From contig NZ_JAFBBP010000001.1 in assembly GCF_016907275.1 (NCBI RefSeq), forward strand, positions 2,656,001 through 2,720,000: DNA of 64,000 nt, in the 5' to 3' direction. Each line of letters opens with the position of its first letter. Within the stretch, counting starts at the first letter, position 1. The DNA is from Micromonospora luteifusca (GTDB lineage Bacteria; Actinomycetota; Actinomycetes; Mycobacteriales; Micromonosporaceae). A model generated the notes under the pieces. The model ran no database searches and was not told where the DNA came from. It worked only from the letters and a program-made list of their open reading frames with translations. Made by a program: the position numbers and the translations under genes. This document shows, piece by piece, positions 1 through 7,750 of the stretch.

Positions 1-327
1 CGCGAGTCCGGGTCGGCGGCGATGCGACGGTTGCTCGCCGAGCACCCCGACCTGGACGGCGTCTTCGCCGCCTCCGACCTGATGGCGCACGCCGCCCTGC
101 GTACGCTGCGCGAGGCCGGCCGTCGGGTGCCGGAGGATGTCGCCGTGGTCGGCTTCGACGACATCGAGACCGCCGCCTACACCGAGCCGCCGCTGACGAC
201 CGTCCGGCAGCCGATCGTGGAGCTGGGCCGGCGGATGACCCGACAACTGCTCCGGCTGGCCGCCGGGGAGACCATCGAGCAGGCGATCATGCTCCCCACC
301 GAGCTGATCCGGCGCGACTCGGCGTAG
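1..327 (+). CDS. LacI-family transcriptional regulator, C-terminal end (partial)
   Basis: Open at the left edge; the frame runs from base 1 to a TAG at 325-327. The visible 108 residues are the last part of a periplasmic-binding-protein-like effector domain of LacI/GalR regulators. They include the segments DGVFAASDLMA, VPEDVAVVGFDD and YTEPPLTTVRQP, which are typical of the sugar-pocket and dimer region. The N-terminal helix-turn-helix lies outside the window, so the operator and inducer cannot be inferred. LacI proteins usually repress sugar uptake or glycoside hydrolase genes. A strong hairpin directly follows the stop. Confidence 0.9.
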   Translation, partial: RESGSAAMRRLLAEHPDLDGVFAASDLMAHAALRTLREAGRRVPEDVAVVGFDDIETAAYTEPPLTTVRQPIVELGRRMTRQLLRLAAGETIEQAIMLPTELIRRDSA

Positions 328-360
328 CCGGGGGCCCTCCTCCACGAGGAGAGCCCCCGG
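328..360. terminator. Rho-independent-type hairpin between LacI gene and LPXTG gene
   Basis: An inverted repeat begins at the base after the LacI stop codon. CCGGGGGCCCTCCTC pairs with AGGAGAGCCCCCGG across a 4-nt loop, with one bulge. There is no T-tract, which is usual for high-GC actinomycetes. It lies between convergent genes and could end transcription from both sides. Confidence 0.7.
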
Positions 361-401
361 GACCCGCTAGCAGTTGCGGGTCCGATGCCCGTGCTGGCCG
401 A

Positions 402-1130
402 TCAGCTCTCCGCGTCCCGGCGGCGCCGCACGGCGATCAACGTGGCGCCGAGCGCCACCGCACCGATTCCGAGGATGGCCATCGGGATCAGCCCGCTGCC
501 CGCCGACGTGCCGGTGATCGGCAGGTGGCTCTTCGTCGGGGTCGTGGGCGGCGCGCTTGTGGGCGGCGCGCTGGTGGGCGGCTGGGTGGGCGGCGCCGTG
601 GTGGGCGGCGCCGTGGTGGGCGGCGCCGTGGTGGGCGGTGGCGTGGTCGGCTGACCGCTGGCGGCACAGGTGTGGGTCAGCACGAAGAACTCCGCCGTAC
701 CGGTGATCACCGCGGTGGCGTCGGTCAGTGTCCAGCCGGCGGGCAGCCGGATCCATGCCTTGCTGGTGCCCATGCCGTTGACGATCGCCCCACCGTCGGT
801 AGGGATCGTCCGGGTCACGGTGCCGTCGTTCGGGATGCTCCAGGTGCCAGTGACCGTGACGAACTGACCGGAGGTCCCCGGGTTGCCTGGCAGGTTGAAC
901 ACCCACACGTCCTGGTCCGGGAACGGCCCACCGCCGAGGTTCGGCTCGCAGCTCTGCGTGAACGCGGCCGCGGTCGTGGGGACGTTGCCCGGGTTGATGT
1001 CGATGTTGCTGACCTGAGGCGGCGGCTGGGTCGGATCGGTCGGCTGGGCGAGCGCCGCGCCTCCCGCCCCGACCAGAAACGCACCGGCTGTGGCACCGGT
1101 GGCGACGAGCTTGACGAGTAAAGCTCTCAC
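402..1130 (-). CDS. LPXTG-anchored, Thr/Pro-rich cell-surface protein
   Basis: A 242-residue exported protein. It has an N-terminal signal peptide (hydrophobic stretch about residues 5-27, ending ALA-QP), an extracellular domain, and a Thr/Pro stalk of TTAPP and TSAPP repeats (about 160-200). A sortase signal LPITG at 203-207 is followed by a hydrophobic helix and an RRRRD tail, so it is predicted to be covalently attached to peptidoglycan by a sortase. The globular domain is not recognised. The GTG start at 1130 is chosen because GGGGGA lies 4-5 nt upstream and the signal peptide begins there; the open frame continues upstream to 1721 but overlaps RidA on the other strand. The stalk is encoded by 15-nt direct repeats and could vary in length by slippage. 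Confidence 0.85.
   Translation of the reverse strand: MRALLVKLVATGATAGAFLVGAGGAALAQPTDPTQPPPQVSNIDINPGNVPTTAAAFTQSCEPNLGGGPFPDQDVWVFNLPGNPGTSGQFVTVTGTWSIPNDGTVTRTIPTDGGAIVNGMGTSKAWIRLPAGWTLTDATAVITGTAEFFVLTHTCAASGQPTTPPPTTAPPTTAPPTTAPPTQPPTSAPPTSAPPTTPTKSHLPITGTSAGSGLIPMAILGIGAVALGATLIAVRRRRDAES
541..650. repeat. 15-nt direct repeats encoding the Thr/Pro stalk
   Basis: On the + strand the unit GTGGGCGGCGCCGTG recurs in tandem, with at least three near-identical copies around 596-640 and more diverged copies to the left. It lies inside the LPXTG gene and encodes repeated TTAPP pentapeptides, so unit gain or loss would keep the frame. Confidence 0.75.
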
Positions 1131-1189
1131 ATTTCCCCCATGATCGATGTGACGATTTACGAACTTTTGAGCCGGTAAAGGAGAATAGT

Positions 1190-1258
1190 ATGATTTGCAC
1201 CTTTTGCGGGTCTTGTTCATTGCTTTCGCACCCGTGCGGGCGCGTGTGCAGCCGTTAA
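1190..1258 (+). CDS. Possible 22-residue cysteine-rich microprotein
   Basis: An ATG at 1190 is preceded by AAAGGAG with a 6-nt spacer, an unusually good ribosome binding site here. It opens a 22-codon frame ending in TAA at 1256-1258. The peptide has five cysteines, with CxxCxxC near the N-terminus (C3, C6, C9) and C16 and C20. It sits in the AT-richer divergent promoter region between the LPXTG gene and RidA. I do not recognise it. It may be a metal-binding microprotein, a leader peptide, or a chance frame. Confidence 0.3.
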   Translation: MICTFCGSCSLLSHPCGRVCSR

Positions 1259-1298
1259 TCCGTCGCCCGGGGACCCGATCGTCGTTAGCCTCGCCGCC

Positions 1299-1712
1299 AT
1301 GCCGGATCCTGACGCGCTGTTGCACGTCCCCGCCCTCTCCGACGCAGCCGAGTACGCGTACGCGGCCACCGTCGATCCACCCGCCCGGCTGGTCTTCACC
1401 GCCGGCGCGTGCCCGCTGGACGCCGAGGGGCGCACGGTCGCGCCGGGCGATCACGCCGCGCAGGCCCGGCAGGTGATGACGAACCTGGCGACCGCTCTCG
1501 ACGCCGCCGGCGCGCGGCTGACCGACGTCGTCAAGACCACGGTCTATGTGGCGTCCTCGCACCAGGTCGACCTGGTGACCGTCTGGGAGGTGGTGCGGGA
1601 CTTCTTCGGCGACCACGACCCGCCCAGCACCCTGCTCGGGGTGACCGTGCTCGGCTACACCGACCAACTGGTCGAGGTCGAGGCCGTCGCGGCCGTACGG
1701 ATGGGGGCCTGA
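1299..1712 (+). CDS. RidA/YjgF family protein (reactive imine deaminase)
   Basis: A 137-residue protein of normal length for the RidA/YER057c/UK114 family. These proteins are trimeric and many hydrolyse reactive enamines or imines made by PLP enzymes. The segments LVFTAGACPLD, QARQVMTNLATALDAAGARLTDVVKTTVYV and VEVEAVAAV match the family fold. The second motif holds the conserved region leading into the active-site cleft between subunits. A TAGCCT hexamer lies 7 nt before the ATG, suggesting a leaderless transcript. The GNAT gene follows with its ATG 1 nt after this stop, so the two form an operon. Confidence 0.85.
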   Translation: MPDPDALLHVPALSDAAEYAYAATVDPPARLVFTAGACPLDAEGRTVAPGDHAAQARQVMTNLATALDAAGARLTDVVKTTVYVASSHQVDLVTVWEVVRDFFGDHDPPSTLLGVTVLGYTDQLVEVEAVAAVRMGA

Positions 1713-1713
1713 C

Positions 1714-2610
1714 ATGCGCATTCGTGTGGCGCAGCCGGATGATGCCCCGGCCGTGGTGGCCCTGCGGGCGATGGTCTACCCGTACCAGGTGCGCGGCGTC
1801 GAGTCGACCCGGAAAATGATCGCCGAGCCGGTACCGGGCAGGGACTGGCTCGCCTTCGTGGCCGAGGTCGATGCCCAGGTCGTCGGTTGGGTGACGGCCC
1901 AACGCAACGACTCGACCTCGACGGCGAACTTCGGTGACATCACCCTCCTGCACGTCCACCCGGAGCACCGGCGGCGCGGCATCGGCACCGCGCTGCTGAC
2001 GGCCGCGACAGGTCACCTCGCCCCGCTGGGGGTCCGCCGGCTCCGCACCTTCGCCCAGCCGGACGCGCTGCCGTTCGCCCGTCGGCACGGCTACGAGCCC
2101 AGTCGTGAGCTGCGCTTCTCCGCGCTCGATCTGAATCCGGCACCCGCGTTGCCCGACCCGCCGCCGGGCGTACGGCTGCTCCCGATCTCCGACCTCGACC
2201 CGCATCTGCTGTACGCGGCCGACGTGGCCGCAGCCGCCGACGAGCCGGGCGACGTGCCGGTCGACTCGATCAGTTACGAGAGCTGGCAGTACGACGTCTG
2301 GGACAACCTCGGTCTGGACAAGACGGCCAGCATCGCTGCCGAAGTCGATGGTGAGGTCGCCGCCTTCAGCCTGGTGAAGCGGGACGGGGACCGGATGTGG
2401 TCGGATTTCACCGGCAGTCTCCCGGCGTACCGGGGGCGGGGCCTCGCCCGGCTCGCCAAGACGGCCGCGCTGCACCGGGCTGCCACGAACGGTGTACGCG
2501 TCGCGTACACCTCGAACGACGAGGCGAACGGACCGATGCTCGCGATCAACACCCGGCTGGGCTACCGCCCGGTGGCAGCCGAGTGGAGCTGCCTGGCCGA
2601 CCTGACCTGA
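1714..2610 (+). CDS. GNAT-family N-acetyltransferase with two GNAT domains
   Basis: A 298-residue protein with two tandem GNAT modules. The N-terminal one (about 1-145) carries the acetyl-CoA loop in HPEHRRRGIGTALL. The C-terminal one (about 155-298) has a degenerate loop, PAYRGRGLARLAK, followed by AINTRLGYRP. Tandem GNATs of this size resemble MshD-like and mitomycin-resistance-type acetyltransferases, but the substrate cannot be told. It starts 1 nt after the RidA stop, implying co-transcription and perhaps a shared role with amino or imine metabolites. Confidence 0.8.
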   Translation: MRIRVAQPDDAPAVVALRAMVYPYQVRGVESTRKMIAEPVPGRDWLAFVAEVDAQVVGWVTAQRNDSTSTANFGDITLLHVHPEHRRRGIGTALLTAATGHLAPLGVRRLRTFAQPDALPFARRHGYEPSRELRFSALDLNPAPALPDPPPGVRLLPISDLDPHLLYAADVAAAADEPGDVPVDSISYESWQYDVWDNLGLDKTASIAAEVDGEVAAFSLVKRDGDRMWSDFTGSLPAYRGRGLARLAKTAALHRAATNGVRVAYTSNDEANGPMLAINTRLGYRPVAAEWSCLADLT

Positions 2611-2639
2611 TCAGCGGTCAACTACTCCCACCAGAACCC

Positions 2640-3161
2640 CTACGCGACGGGGTTGTCGTAGACCTGGCGGGCGACGGCGTGGGTGTCGGCGCCGAAGAGC
2701 ACCAGGCGGGCATCGGTGACGGTGGTCGGGGTGGCCGAGCGCAGCACGGCCAGCGCCTGACCGACCGCGTCGTCGACCGGCCAGCCGTAGATGCCGGCGG
2801 AGATCAGCGGAAAGGCCACCGTGGTCGCGCCCACCTCGTCGGCCACCCGGAGACTGTTGGCGTAGCAGTCGCGCAGCAGCGCCGACCGGTCCTCGCTGGC
2901 CGACCAGACCGGCCCCACGGTGTGGATCACCCAGCGGGCCGGTAGCTCCCCGGCCGTGGTCGCGACCGCCTGGCCGGTGGGCAGGCCCCTGCCGTAGTGG
3001 GACGCCCGCAGCGCCCGGCACTCGGCCAGGATCGCCGGCCCGCCGCGCCGGTGGATGGCACCGTCGACCCCACCGCCACCGAGCAGGGACGAGTTCGCGG
3101 CGTTCACGATGGCGTCCACCTGCTGGGTGGTGATGTCCCCCTCGACCAGGGTGATCTCCAT
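2640..3161 (-). CDS. Macrodomain protein (O-acetyl-ADP-ribose deacetylase type)
   Basis: A 173-residue stand-alone macrodomain. It begins EITLVEGDITTQQVDAIVNAANSSLLGGGGVDGAIH, the ADP-ribose-binding NAAN and GGGGVDGAIH motifs of MacroD/YmdB proteins. PLISAGIYG, later in the chain, is the second phosphate-binding loop. The family hydrolyses O-acetyl-ADP-ribose and can remove mono-ADP-ribose from proteins. It starts 1 nt after the stop of the CysZ/EI24-like gene, so the two are probably co-transcribed. The length and all motifs look intact. Confidence 0.9.
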   Translation of the reverse strand: MEITLVEGDITTQQVDAIVNAANSSLLGGGGVDGAIHRRGGPAILAECRALRASHYGRGLPTGQAVATTAGELPARWVIHTVGPVWSASEDRSALLRDCYANSLRVADEVGATTVAFPLISAGIYGWPVDDAVGQALAVLRSATPTTVTDARLVLFGADTHAVARQVYDNPVA

Positions 3162-3162
3162 G

Positions 3163-3954
3163 TCAGCTCTTCTCGATCGGCTGGCCGAGCGAGCGGCGGG
3201 CCAGCAGAGTGGCGCCGGCGACCGCAGCCGGCATGATCAGCACTGCGCCGAGCGGAATGAGGAAGCAGAGGAAGACGGCCACCCCGAAGCCGAGTGCGGC
3301 GGGTCGGTCGGCCTTCAGGATCGTCCGGCGCTGCGGCAGCCGCATACCGCGCCGGTAGAACGGTGCCCCGACCAACTCCACCGCGAGGAACCAGCCGCCC
3401 ACCGCCGCCCCGATCACCGGGACGACGGTCTGGCCGACCACCGGGATGAAGCCGGCGAGGAACAGCGGGATGCCGACCAGCGCGGTGAGAGCCACCAGCC
3501 GTACCGAGTCGGCGAGGCTGCGGCGCAACGACGACCAGAAGGGCACGTCCACCGCGTTCGGCGTGCCGCCGTACCGCTGCTCGACCTGCTCGGAGATCTT
3601 CTCGTAGAACGGGTCGCCGATGACCAGGGTCACCGCGGTGAAGGTGAGCACTCCGAGCAGGCCGCCGAGACCCAGGAAGGCCAGCCCGGCGATCACCCGG
3701 ACCAGGCTGCGGGCGGTGGTCGACCAGTCGTCGGCGAACGGGGTGACGAGCGCGGCGAGGTCGTCCACGAAATACACCAGGGTGGCGAGCGCGGCCACGA
3801 AGAGCGCTCCCGAGATCAGCGCCGGCACGACGCCGAGCAGCATCAACCCCGGGCTGCGGACGTAGAGGCCCAGCCCCCGCAGGAGCAGGGCCGCCCCGGC
3901 GAAGAAGCGTGCGACGACCCCGGTCACCGGGCTGGCGATTCTGCTGACGTCCAC
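3163..3954 (-). CDS. EI24/CysZ-like integral membrane protein
   Basis: A 263-residue polytopic membrane protein with about five hydrophobic segments. It contains the motif FYEKISEQVEQRYGG typical of the EI24/CysZ (DUF540) family. E. coli CysZ mediates sulfate uptake, but most actinobacterial members are uncharacterised. The GTG start at 3954 (VDVSRIASPVTG) gives the usual family length. The same frame stays open to 5388, antisense to the ABC transporter genes, which is a shadow. The macrodomain gene follows 1 nt downstream. No cysteine-biosynthesis gene is adjacent, so a sulfate role is not supported by context. Confidence 0.8.
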   Translation of the reverse strand: MDVSRIASPVTGVVARFFAGAALLLRGLGLYVRSPGLMLLGVVPALISGALFVAALATLVYFVDDLAALVTPFADDWSTTARSLVRVIAGLAFLGLGGLLGVLTFTAVTLVIGDPFYEKISEQVEQRYGGTPNAVDVPFWSSLRRSLADSVRLVALTALVGIPLFLAGFIPVVGQTVVPVIGAAVGGWFLAVELVGAPFYRRGMRLPQRRTILKADRPAALGFGVAVFLCFLIPLGAVLIMPAAVAGATLLARRSLGQPIEKS

Positions 3955-4152
3955 GATCGAGCAGCCTAACGAGCGGTGATCGAATCCGCCGGGCGGAGCG
4001 CTGGCAGCGACTCTCGTCGTACACATCAACCAGTTGATGGACGCGGGTGATCCACCGGCGACGTCGGTGATCGTCGCCGACCGGTCGATTCGCCGCCGGG
4101 TCACCCCGACAACCCTTGAGGAGGTACGAAGCCAGCGGCGGAAGGCGGCACG

Positions 4153-5061
4153 ATGCCGGTCATCGAGGTGACCCACCTGAAGAAGACGTACGGCGATCTG
4201 GTGGCGGTGGGCGACGTCTCGTTCACCGTGGAGGCGGGAGAGATCTTCGGCGTCCTCGGCCCGAACGGCGCCGGCAAGACCACCACCGTCGAGTGTGTCG
4301 CCGGGCTGCGCGTCCCCGACGGGGGCGGGGTGTCGGTCCTCGGGCTCGACCCGCGCCGGGACGCGGCCCAGCTTCGGCAGCGGGTCGGGGTGCAACTCCA
4401 GGAGAGTCAACTGCCGGACCGGCTCCGGGTCGCGGAGGCGCTGGAGCTGTACGCCTCGTTCTACCGCAACCCGGCCGACCCGGCCGCCTTGATCGACAAG
4501 CTGGGCCTCGGCGAGAAGCGGAACACCGCGTACAAGAAGCTCTCCGGCGGTCAGAAGCAGCGGCTCTCCATCGCGCTGGCTCTGGTGGGCAACCCGGAGA
4601 TCGCCATTCTCGACGAGTTGACCACCGGGCTGGACCCGCAGGCCCGCCGGGACACCTGGGGCCTCATCGAGCAGGTCCGCGACAGCGGGGTGACGATTGT
4701 GCTGGTCACCCACTTCATGGAGGAGGCCGAGCGGCTCTGCGACCGGGTCGCGGTGATCGATCAGGGCCGGGTGGTCGCCCTGGACAGCCCGGCGGGCCTG
4801 GTCTCGACGGTGGCTCCGGAGCAGCGGATCCGGTTCCGGCCCTCGGCCCCGGTCGACGACCGGCTCCTCACCGACCTGCCCGAGGTGTCCGCCGTGCAGC
4901 GCACCGGTAGCCAGGTGGTGGTGAGCGGCACTGGCGAGTTGCTGCACGCCGTCACGTCGGTGCTCGCCCGCCACCAGATCGTCGCCGCGGACCTGCGGCT
5001 GGAGCAGTCCACCCTCGATGACGCCTTCGTCGAGCTGACCGGGCACCGGCCCGCCAACTGA
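4153..5061 (+). CDS. ABC transporter ATP-binding protein (ABC-2 / drug-export type)
   Basis: A 302-residue ATPase. It has Walker A GPNGAGKTT (36-44), a Q-loop near 81, signature LSGGQKQR (130-137), Walker B AILDE (about 151-155) with the D-loop TTGLD, and the switch histidine at 187 in VTHF. About 90 residues follow the nucleotide-binding domain, as in DrrA/NatA-like exporters. GGAAGG precedes the ATG. The permease gene follows 12 nt downstream, and a histidine kinase and response regulator overlap after it. This makes a four-gene unit in which the two-component system probably controls or senses the exported compound. Confidence 0.92.
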   Translation: MPVIEVTHLKKTYGDLVAVGDVSFTVEAGEIFGVLGPNGAGKTTTVECVAGLRVPDGGGVSVLGLDPRRDAAQLRQRVGVQLQESQLPDRLRVAEALELYASFYRNPADPAALIDKLGLGEKRNTAYKKLSGGQKQRLSIALALVGNPEIAILDELTTGLDPQARRDTWGLIEQVRDSGVTIVLVTHFMEEAERLCDRVAVIDQGRVVALDSPAGLVSTVAPEQRIRFRPSAPVDDRLLTDLPEVSAVQRTGSQVVVSGTGELLHAVTSVLARHQIVAADLRLEQSTLDDAFVELTGHRPAN

Positions 5062-5073
5062 GAAGGAGCCAGC

Positions 5074-5808
5074 ATGCACGCCTTTCGCCAGATCCTGCGG
5101 ATCGAGGCGCGGCTCTACCTGCGGGACCTGCCGACGCTGCTCGCCACCGTCGGGATGCCCACCCTGATCCTGACGGTGCTCGGGCTGATCCCCGCGCTCC
5201 GCGAGCCGGACCCGACCTTCGACGGGCAGACCTTCGTCAGCTACTTCGCACCGTCCCTGCTGGTGGTCACCCTGGTCATGGTCGGGGTGAACACCCTGCC
5301 CGCCGTGTTGGCCACCTACCGGGAACGCGGTGTGCTGCGCCGGCTGGCGACCACCCCGGCGCACCCGGCGGCTCTGCTCGCCGCCCAACTGGTGCTAGCC
5401 CTGGCCGGGATCCTGGCCAGCGCGCTGCTGCTCATCGTCGTCGCCCGGCTGGCTTTCGGGGTGCCGCTCCCCCGGCATCCGCTCGGCTTCGCGCTGGCGT
5501 TCGTGCTCGGTACGGCGGCGCTGCTGGCACTCGGCCTGCTGGTCGCCGCCGTGGCCCGGACGACGAAGGCGGCCCAGGCCCTGGCCGTGCCGCTGTTCCT
5601 GGTCACCATGTTCTTCGGCGGGGCCTACCTGCCCCGGTTCCTGCTCCCAGACTTCGTGGCGCGGATCGGTGACTACACCCCGCCGGGTGTGCAGGCGCTA
5701 CTCGACGCCTGGACCGGCACGTCGCCGCAGCCGCTGCACCTGACGATAATGGCGGTGATCGCGGTGACGGCCGGCGCCAGCGCGGCGAAACTGTTCCGCT
5801 GGGAGTGA
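5074..5808 (+). CDS. ABC-2 type transporter permease
   Basis: A 244-residue membrane protein with about six transmembrane helices and the ABC-2 signature region around 160-190 (ARTTKAAQALAVPLFLVTMFFGGAYLP). It would form the membrane channel with the ATPase encoded 12 nt upstream; AGAAGGAG precedes its ATG. The stop overlaps the GTG start of the histidine kinase by 4 nt (GTGA), indicating translational coupling. The substrate is unknown; family members export drugs, polyketides or lipids. Confidence 0.9.
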   Translation: MHAFRQILRIEARLYLRDLPTLLATVGMPTLILTVLGLIPALREPDPTFDGQTFVSYFAPSLLVVTLVMVGVNTLPAVLATYRERGVLRRLATTPAHPAALLAAQLVLALAGILASALLLIVVARLAFGVPLPRHPLGFALAFVLGTAALLALGLLVAAVARTTKAAQALAVPLFLVTMFFGGAYLPRFLLPDFVARIGDYTPPGVQALLDAWTGTSPQPLHLTIMAVIAVTAGASAAKLFRWE

Positions 5809-7088
5809 GCGAGGAATCGATGACCTGCAGCGGTGGGCCCGACCGTCTGACCAGTTGGCGAGAGCGCGAGGCGAGCCTCTATCGAGTGTTCCCCTATGGC
5901 GGGCTGGCCCTGGGCACCGTGTTGGCCCTCGTCGCACCGGCACCCCGGGCCCTCGCCACCGCGCCCACCCTCGCCATCGCCGTGACGGCCGGGTGCTGGG
6001 TCGCCTGGTTCATCACCCTGCATCCCGGCTGGCAGAGCCGGCGCGGGTTGATGGCGGTCTACTACGCCGGGCTGCTCGCGTTCGCCGCGGTGCTGGTGGC
6101 CGCCAATCCGTGGTACGGCTTTTTCGCCTGGGTCGGATACACCCACGCCTTTCCGGTGCTCCGCACTCGCTGGCGGATCGCCGGGGTGATCACCACGGCC
6201 ACCCTGGTCGCCACGTCGCAGGGCGGCGGTCTGTCGGTGGTGACGTCGCACCTGCCGCTCTGGCTGGTGCTGGTGCTCTTCAATCTGGTGGTGGCCGGCT
6301 CGTTGAGCTGGTTCGCGATGGTCGCCGAGCAGGAGGACGCCAGACGCAAGCGGTTGATGGCGGAACTCGGCGAGGCCAACCGCCAACTCACCGAGACGGT
6401 CAGGGAGAACGCCGGGCTGCACGCCCAACTGCTCACGCAGGCCCGGGAGGCCGGTGTGCTGGACGAGCGTCAGCGGATGGCACGGGAGATCCACGACACC
6501 CTGGCGCAAGGGCTGACCGGCATCATCACCCAACTAGAGGCGGCCGAGCAGACCCGTGACCGGTCCGCCGACTGGCGCCGGCACGTCGACAACGCCCTCG
6601 CCCTGGCCCGGGAGAGCCTCACCGAGGCCCGCCGGTCGGTGCGCGCGGTCCGCCCGGAGCCGTTGGAGACCGCCCGACTGCCGGACGCCCTCGTCGAGCT
6701 GAGCGGGCGCTGGTCGGCCCGGAACGGGGTACGGGCCGAGGTCGCCACCACCGGAACGCCCCGCCCCCTGCACCCGGAGGTCGAGGTGACCCTGCTCCGG
6801 GCCGCCCAGGAGGCGCTGGCCAACGTGGCCCGGCACGCCGCCGCGTCACGGGTCGGGCTGACCCTGTCCTACATGGCGGACGTGGTCACGCTGGACGTTC
6901 GCGACGACGGGACGGGCTTCGACGTCACCGGCCAGCCGGCGCCCCGCGAGCCGGGCGGCGGATACGGGCTGACCGCGATGCGGCAGCGGGTGACCCGCGT
7001 CGGTGGCGAGTTGGCCGTCGAATCCGAACCGGGAGGCGGCACCGCCATTTCGGCGTCGGTCCCCGCGCTGCCGGGAGGTGCCGGTTGA
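5805..7088 (+). CDS. Two-component sensor histidine kinase (HisKA_3, NarL-partner type)
   Basis: A 427-residue sensor with a multi-helix membrane region (about 28-175), a short coiled coil (about 178-215) and a HisKA_3 dimerisation domain. The phospho-acceptor is His230 in REIHDTLAQGL. An HATPase domain follows with the N-box around NVARHA and glycine boxes DDGTGFD and GGGYGLTAMRQRV. The GTG start overlaps the permease stop and the gene overlaps the response regulator by 4 nt, so all are one operon. With no extracellular sensor domain, the membrane helices probably sense the signal, as in LiaS- or DesK-like kinases. Confidence 0.92.
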   Translation: MSEESMTCSGGPDRLTSWREREASLYRVFPYGGLALGTVLALVAPAPRALATAPTLAIAVTAGCWVAWFITLHPGWQSRRGLMAVYYAGLLAFAAVLVAANPWYGFFAWVGYTHAFPVLRTRWRIAGVITTATLVATSQGGGLSVVTSHLPLWLVLVLFNLVVAGSLSWFAMVAEQEDARRKRLMAELGEANRQLTETVRENAGLHAQLLTQAREAGVLDERQRMAREIHDTLAQGLTGIITQLEAAEQTRDRSADWRRHVDNALALARESLTEARRSVRAVRPEPLETARLPDALVELSGRWSARNGVRAEVATTGTPRPLHPEVEVTLLRAAQEALANVARHAAASRVGLTLSYMADVVTLDVRDDGTGFDVTGQPAPREPGGGYGLTAMRQRVTRVGGELAVESEPGGGTAISASVPALPGGAG

Positions 7089-7726
7089 CCGCCCCGATAC
7101 GGCTGCTGATCGTCGACGACCATCCGGTGGTGCGCGACGGGTTGCGCGGGATGTTCACCGGCGACCCCGGGTTCGAGGTGGTCGGCGAGGCTGCGGACGG
7201 CGCGGAGGCGTTGGCCCTGGTCGAGACGGTGCGGCCGGACGTGGTGCTGATGGACCTGCGGATGCCCGGAATGAACGGGGTGACCGCCATCGGCAGGCTG
7301 GCCCGCTCCAGCAGCACCGCCCGGGTGCTGGTGCTCACCACGTACGACACGGACGCCGACGTGCTGCCCGCCATCGAGGCCGGTGCCACCGGCTACCTGC
7401 TCAAGGACACGCCCCGCGAGGAACTAGTCCGCGCCGTACGGGCCGCCGCCCGGGGCGAGTCGGTGCTCGCGCCGAGCGTCGCCGGGCGGCTGATGGGCCG
7501 GCTACGTGCACCGGTCGAGGAGCCGCTCAGCCAGCGTGAGCTGGAGGTGCTCACCCTGGTGGCCCGTGGTGCCTCCAACCGGGAGGCGGCGGCTCGGCTG
7601 TTCATCAGCGAGGCCACCGTCAAGACGCACCTGCTGCACGTGTACGCCAAGCTCGGGGTCAACGACCGGGCCGCCGCAGTGGCCACCGCGTACGACAAAG
7701 GGTTGCTGACCCCCGGCGGGCGGTGA
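7085..7726 (+). CDS. Two-component response regulator, NarL/LuxR family
   Basis: A 213-residue regulator. The receiver domain (1-120) has acidic residues D11 and D12, phospho-acceptor D57 in LMDLRMPGM, the switch threonine around T85, and K107 in YLLKDTP. A LuxR-type helix-turn-helix follows (about 148-206, LSQRELEVLTLVARGASNREAA). The TTG start overlaps the kinase stop. It is the cognate partner of the upstream kinase and probably regulates the ABC exporter. Confidence 0.93.
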   Translation: MTAPIRLLIVDDHPVVRDGLRGMFTGDPGFEVVGEAADGAEALALVETVRPDVVLMDLRMPGMNGVTAIGRLARSSSTARVLVLTTYDTDADVLPAIEAGATGYLLKDTPREELVRAVRAAARGESVLAPSVAGRLMGRLRAPVEEPLSQRELEVLTLVARGASNREAAARLFISEATVKTHLLHVYAKLGVNDRAAAVATAYDKGLLTPGGR

Positions 7727-7750
7727 GTGAGGGCCGGGCAGGATGGGCGG

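Noticed and set aside
541..650. 15-nt repeats as a possible CRISPR array
   Set aside because: The units are directly tandem with no spacers and lie inside the Thr/Pro stalk coding sequence.
3955..5388. Upstream extension of the EI24/CysZ-like frame
   Set aside because: It overlaps the ABC transporter ATPase and permease on the other strand; the membrane protein family starts near 3954.
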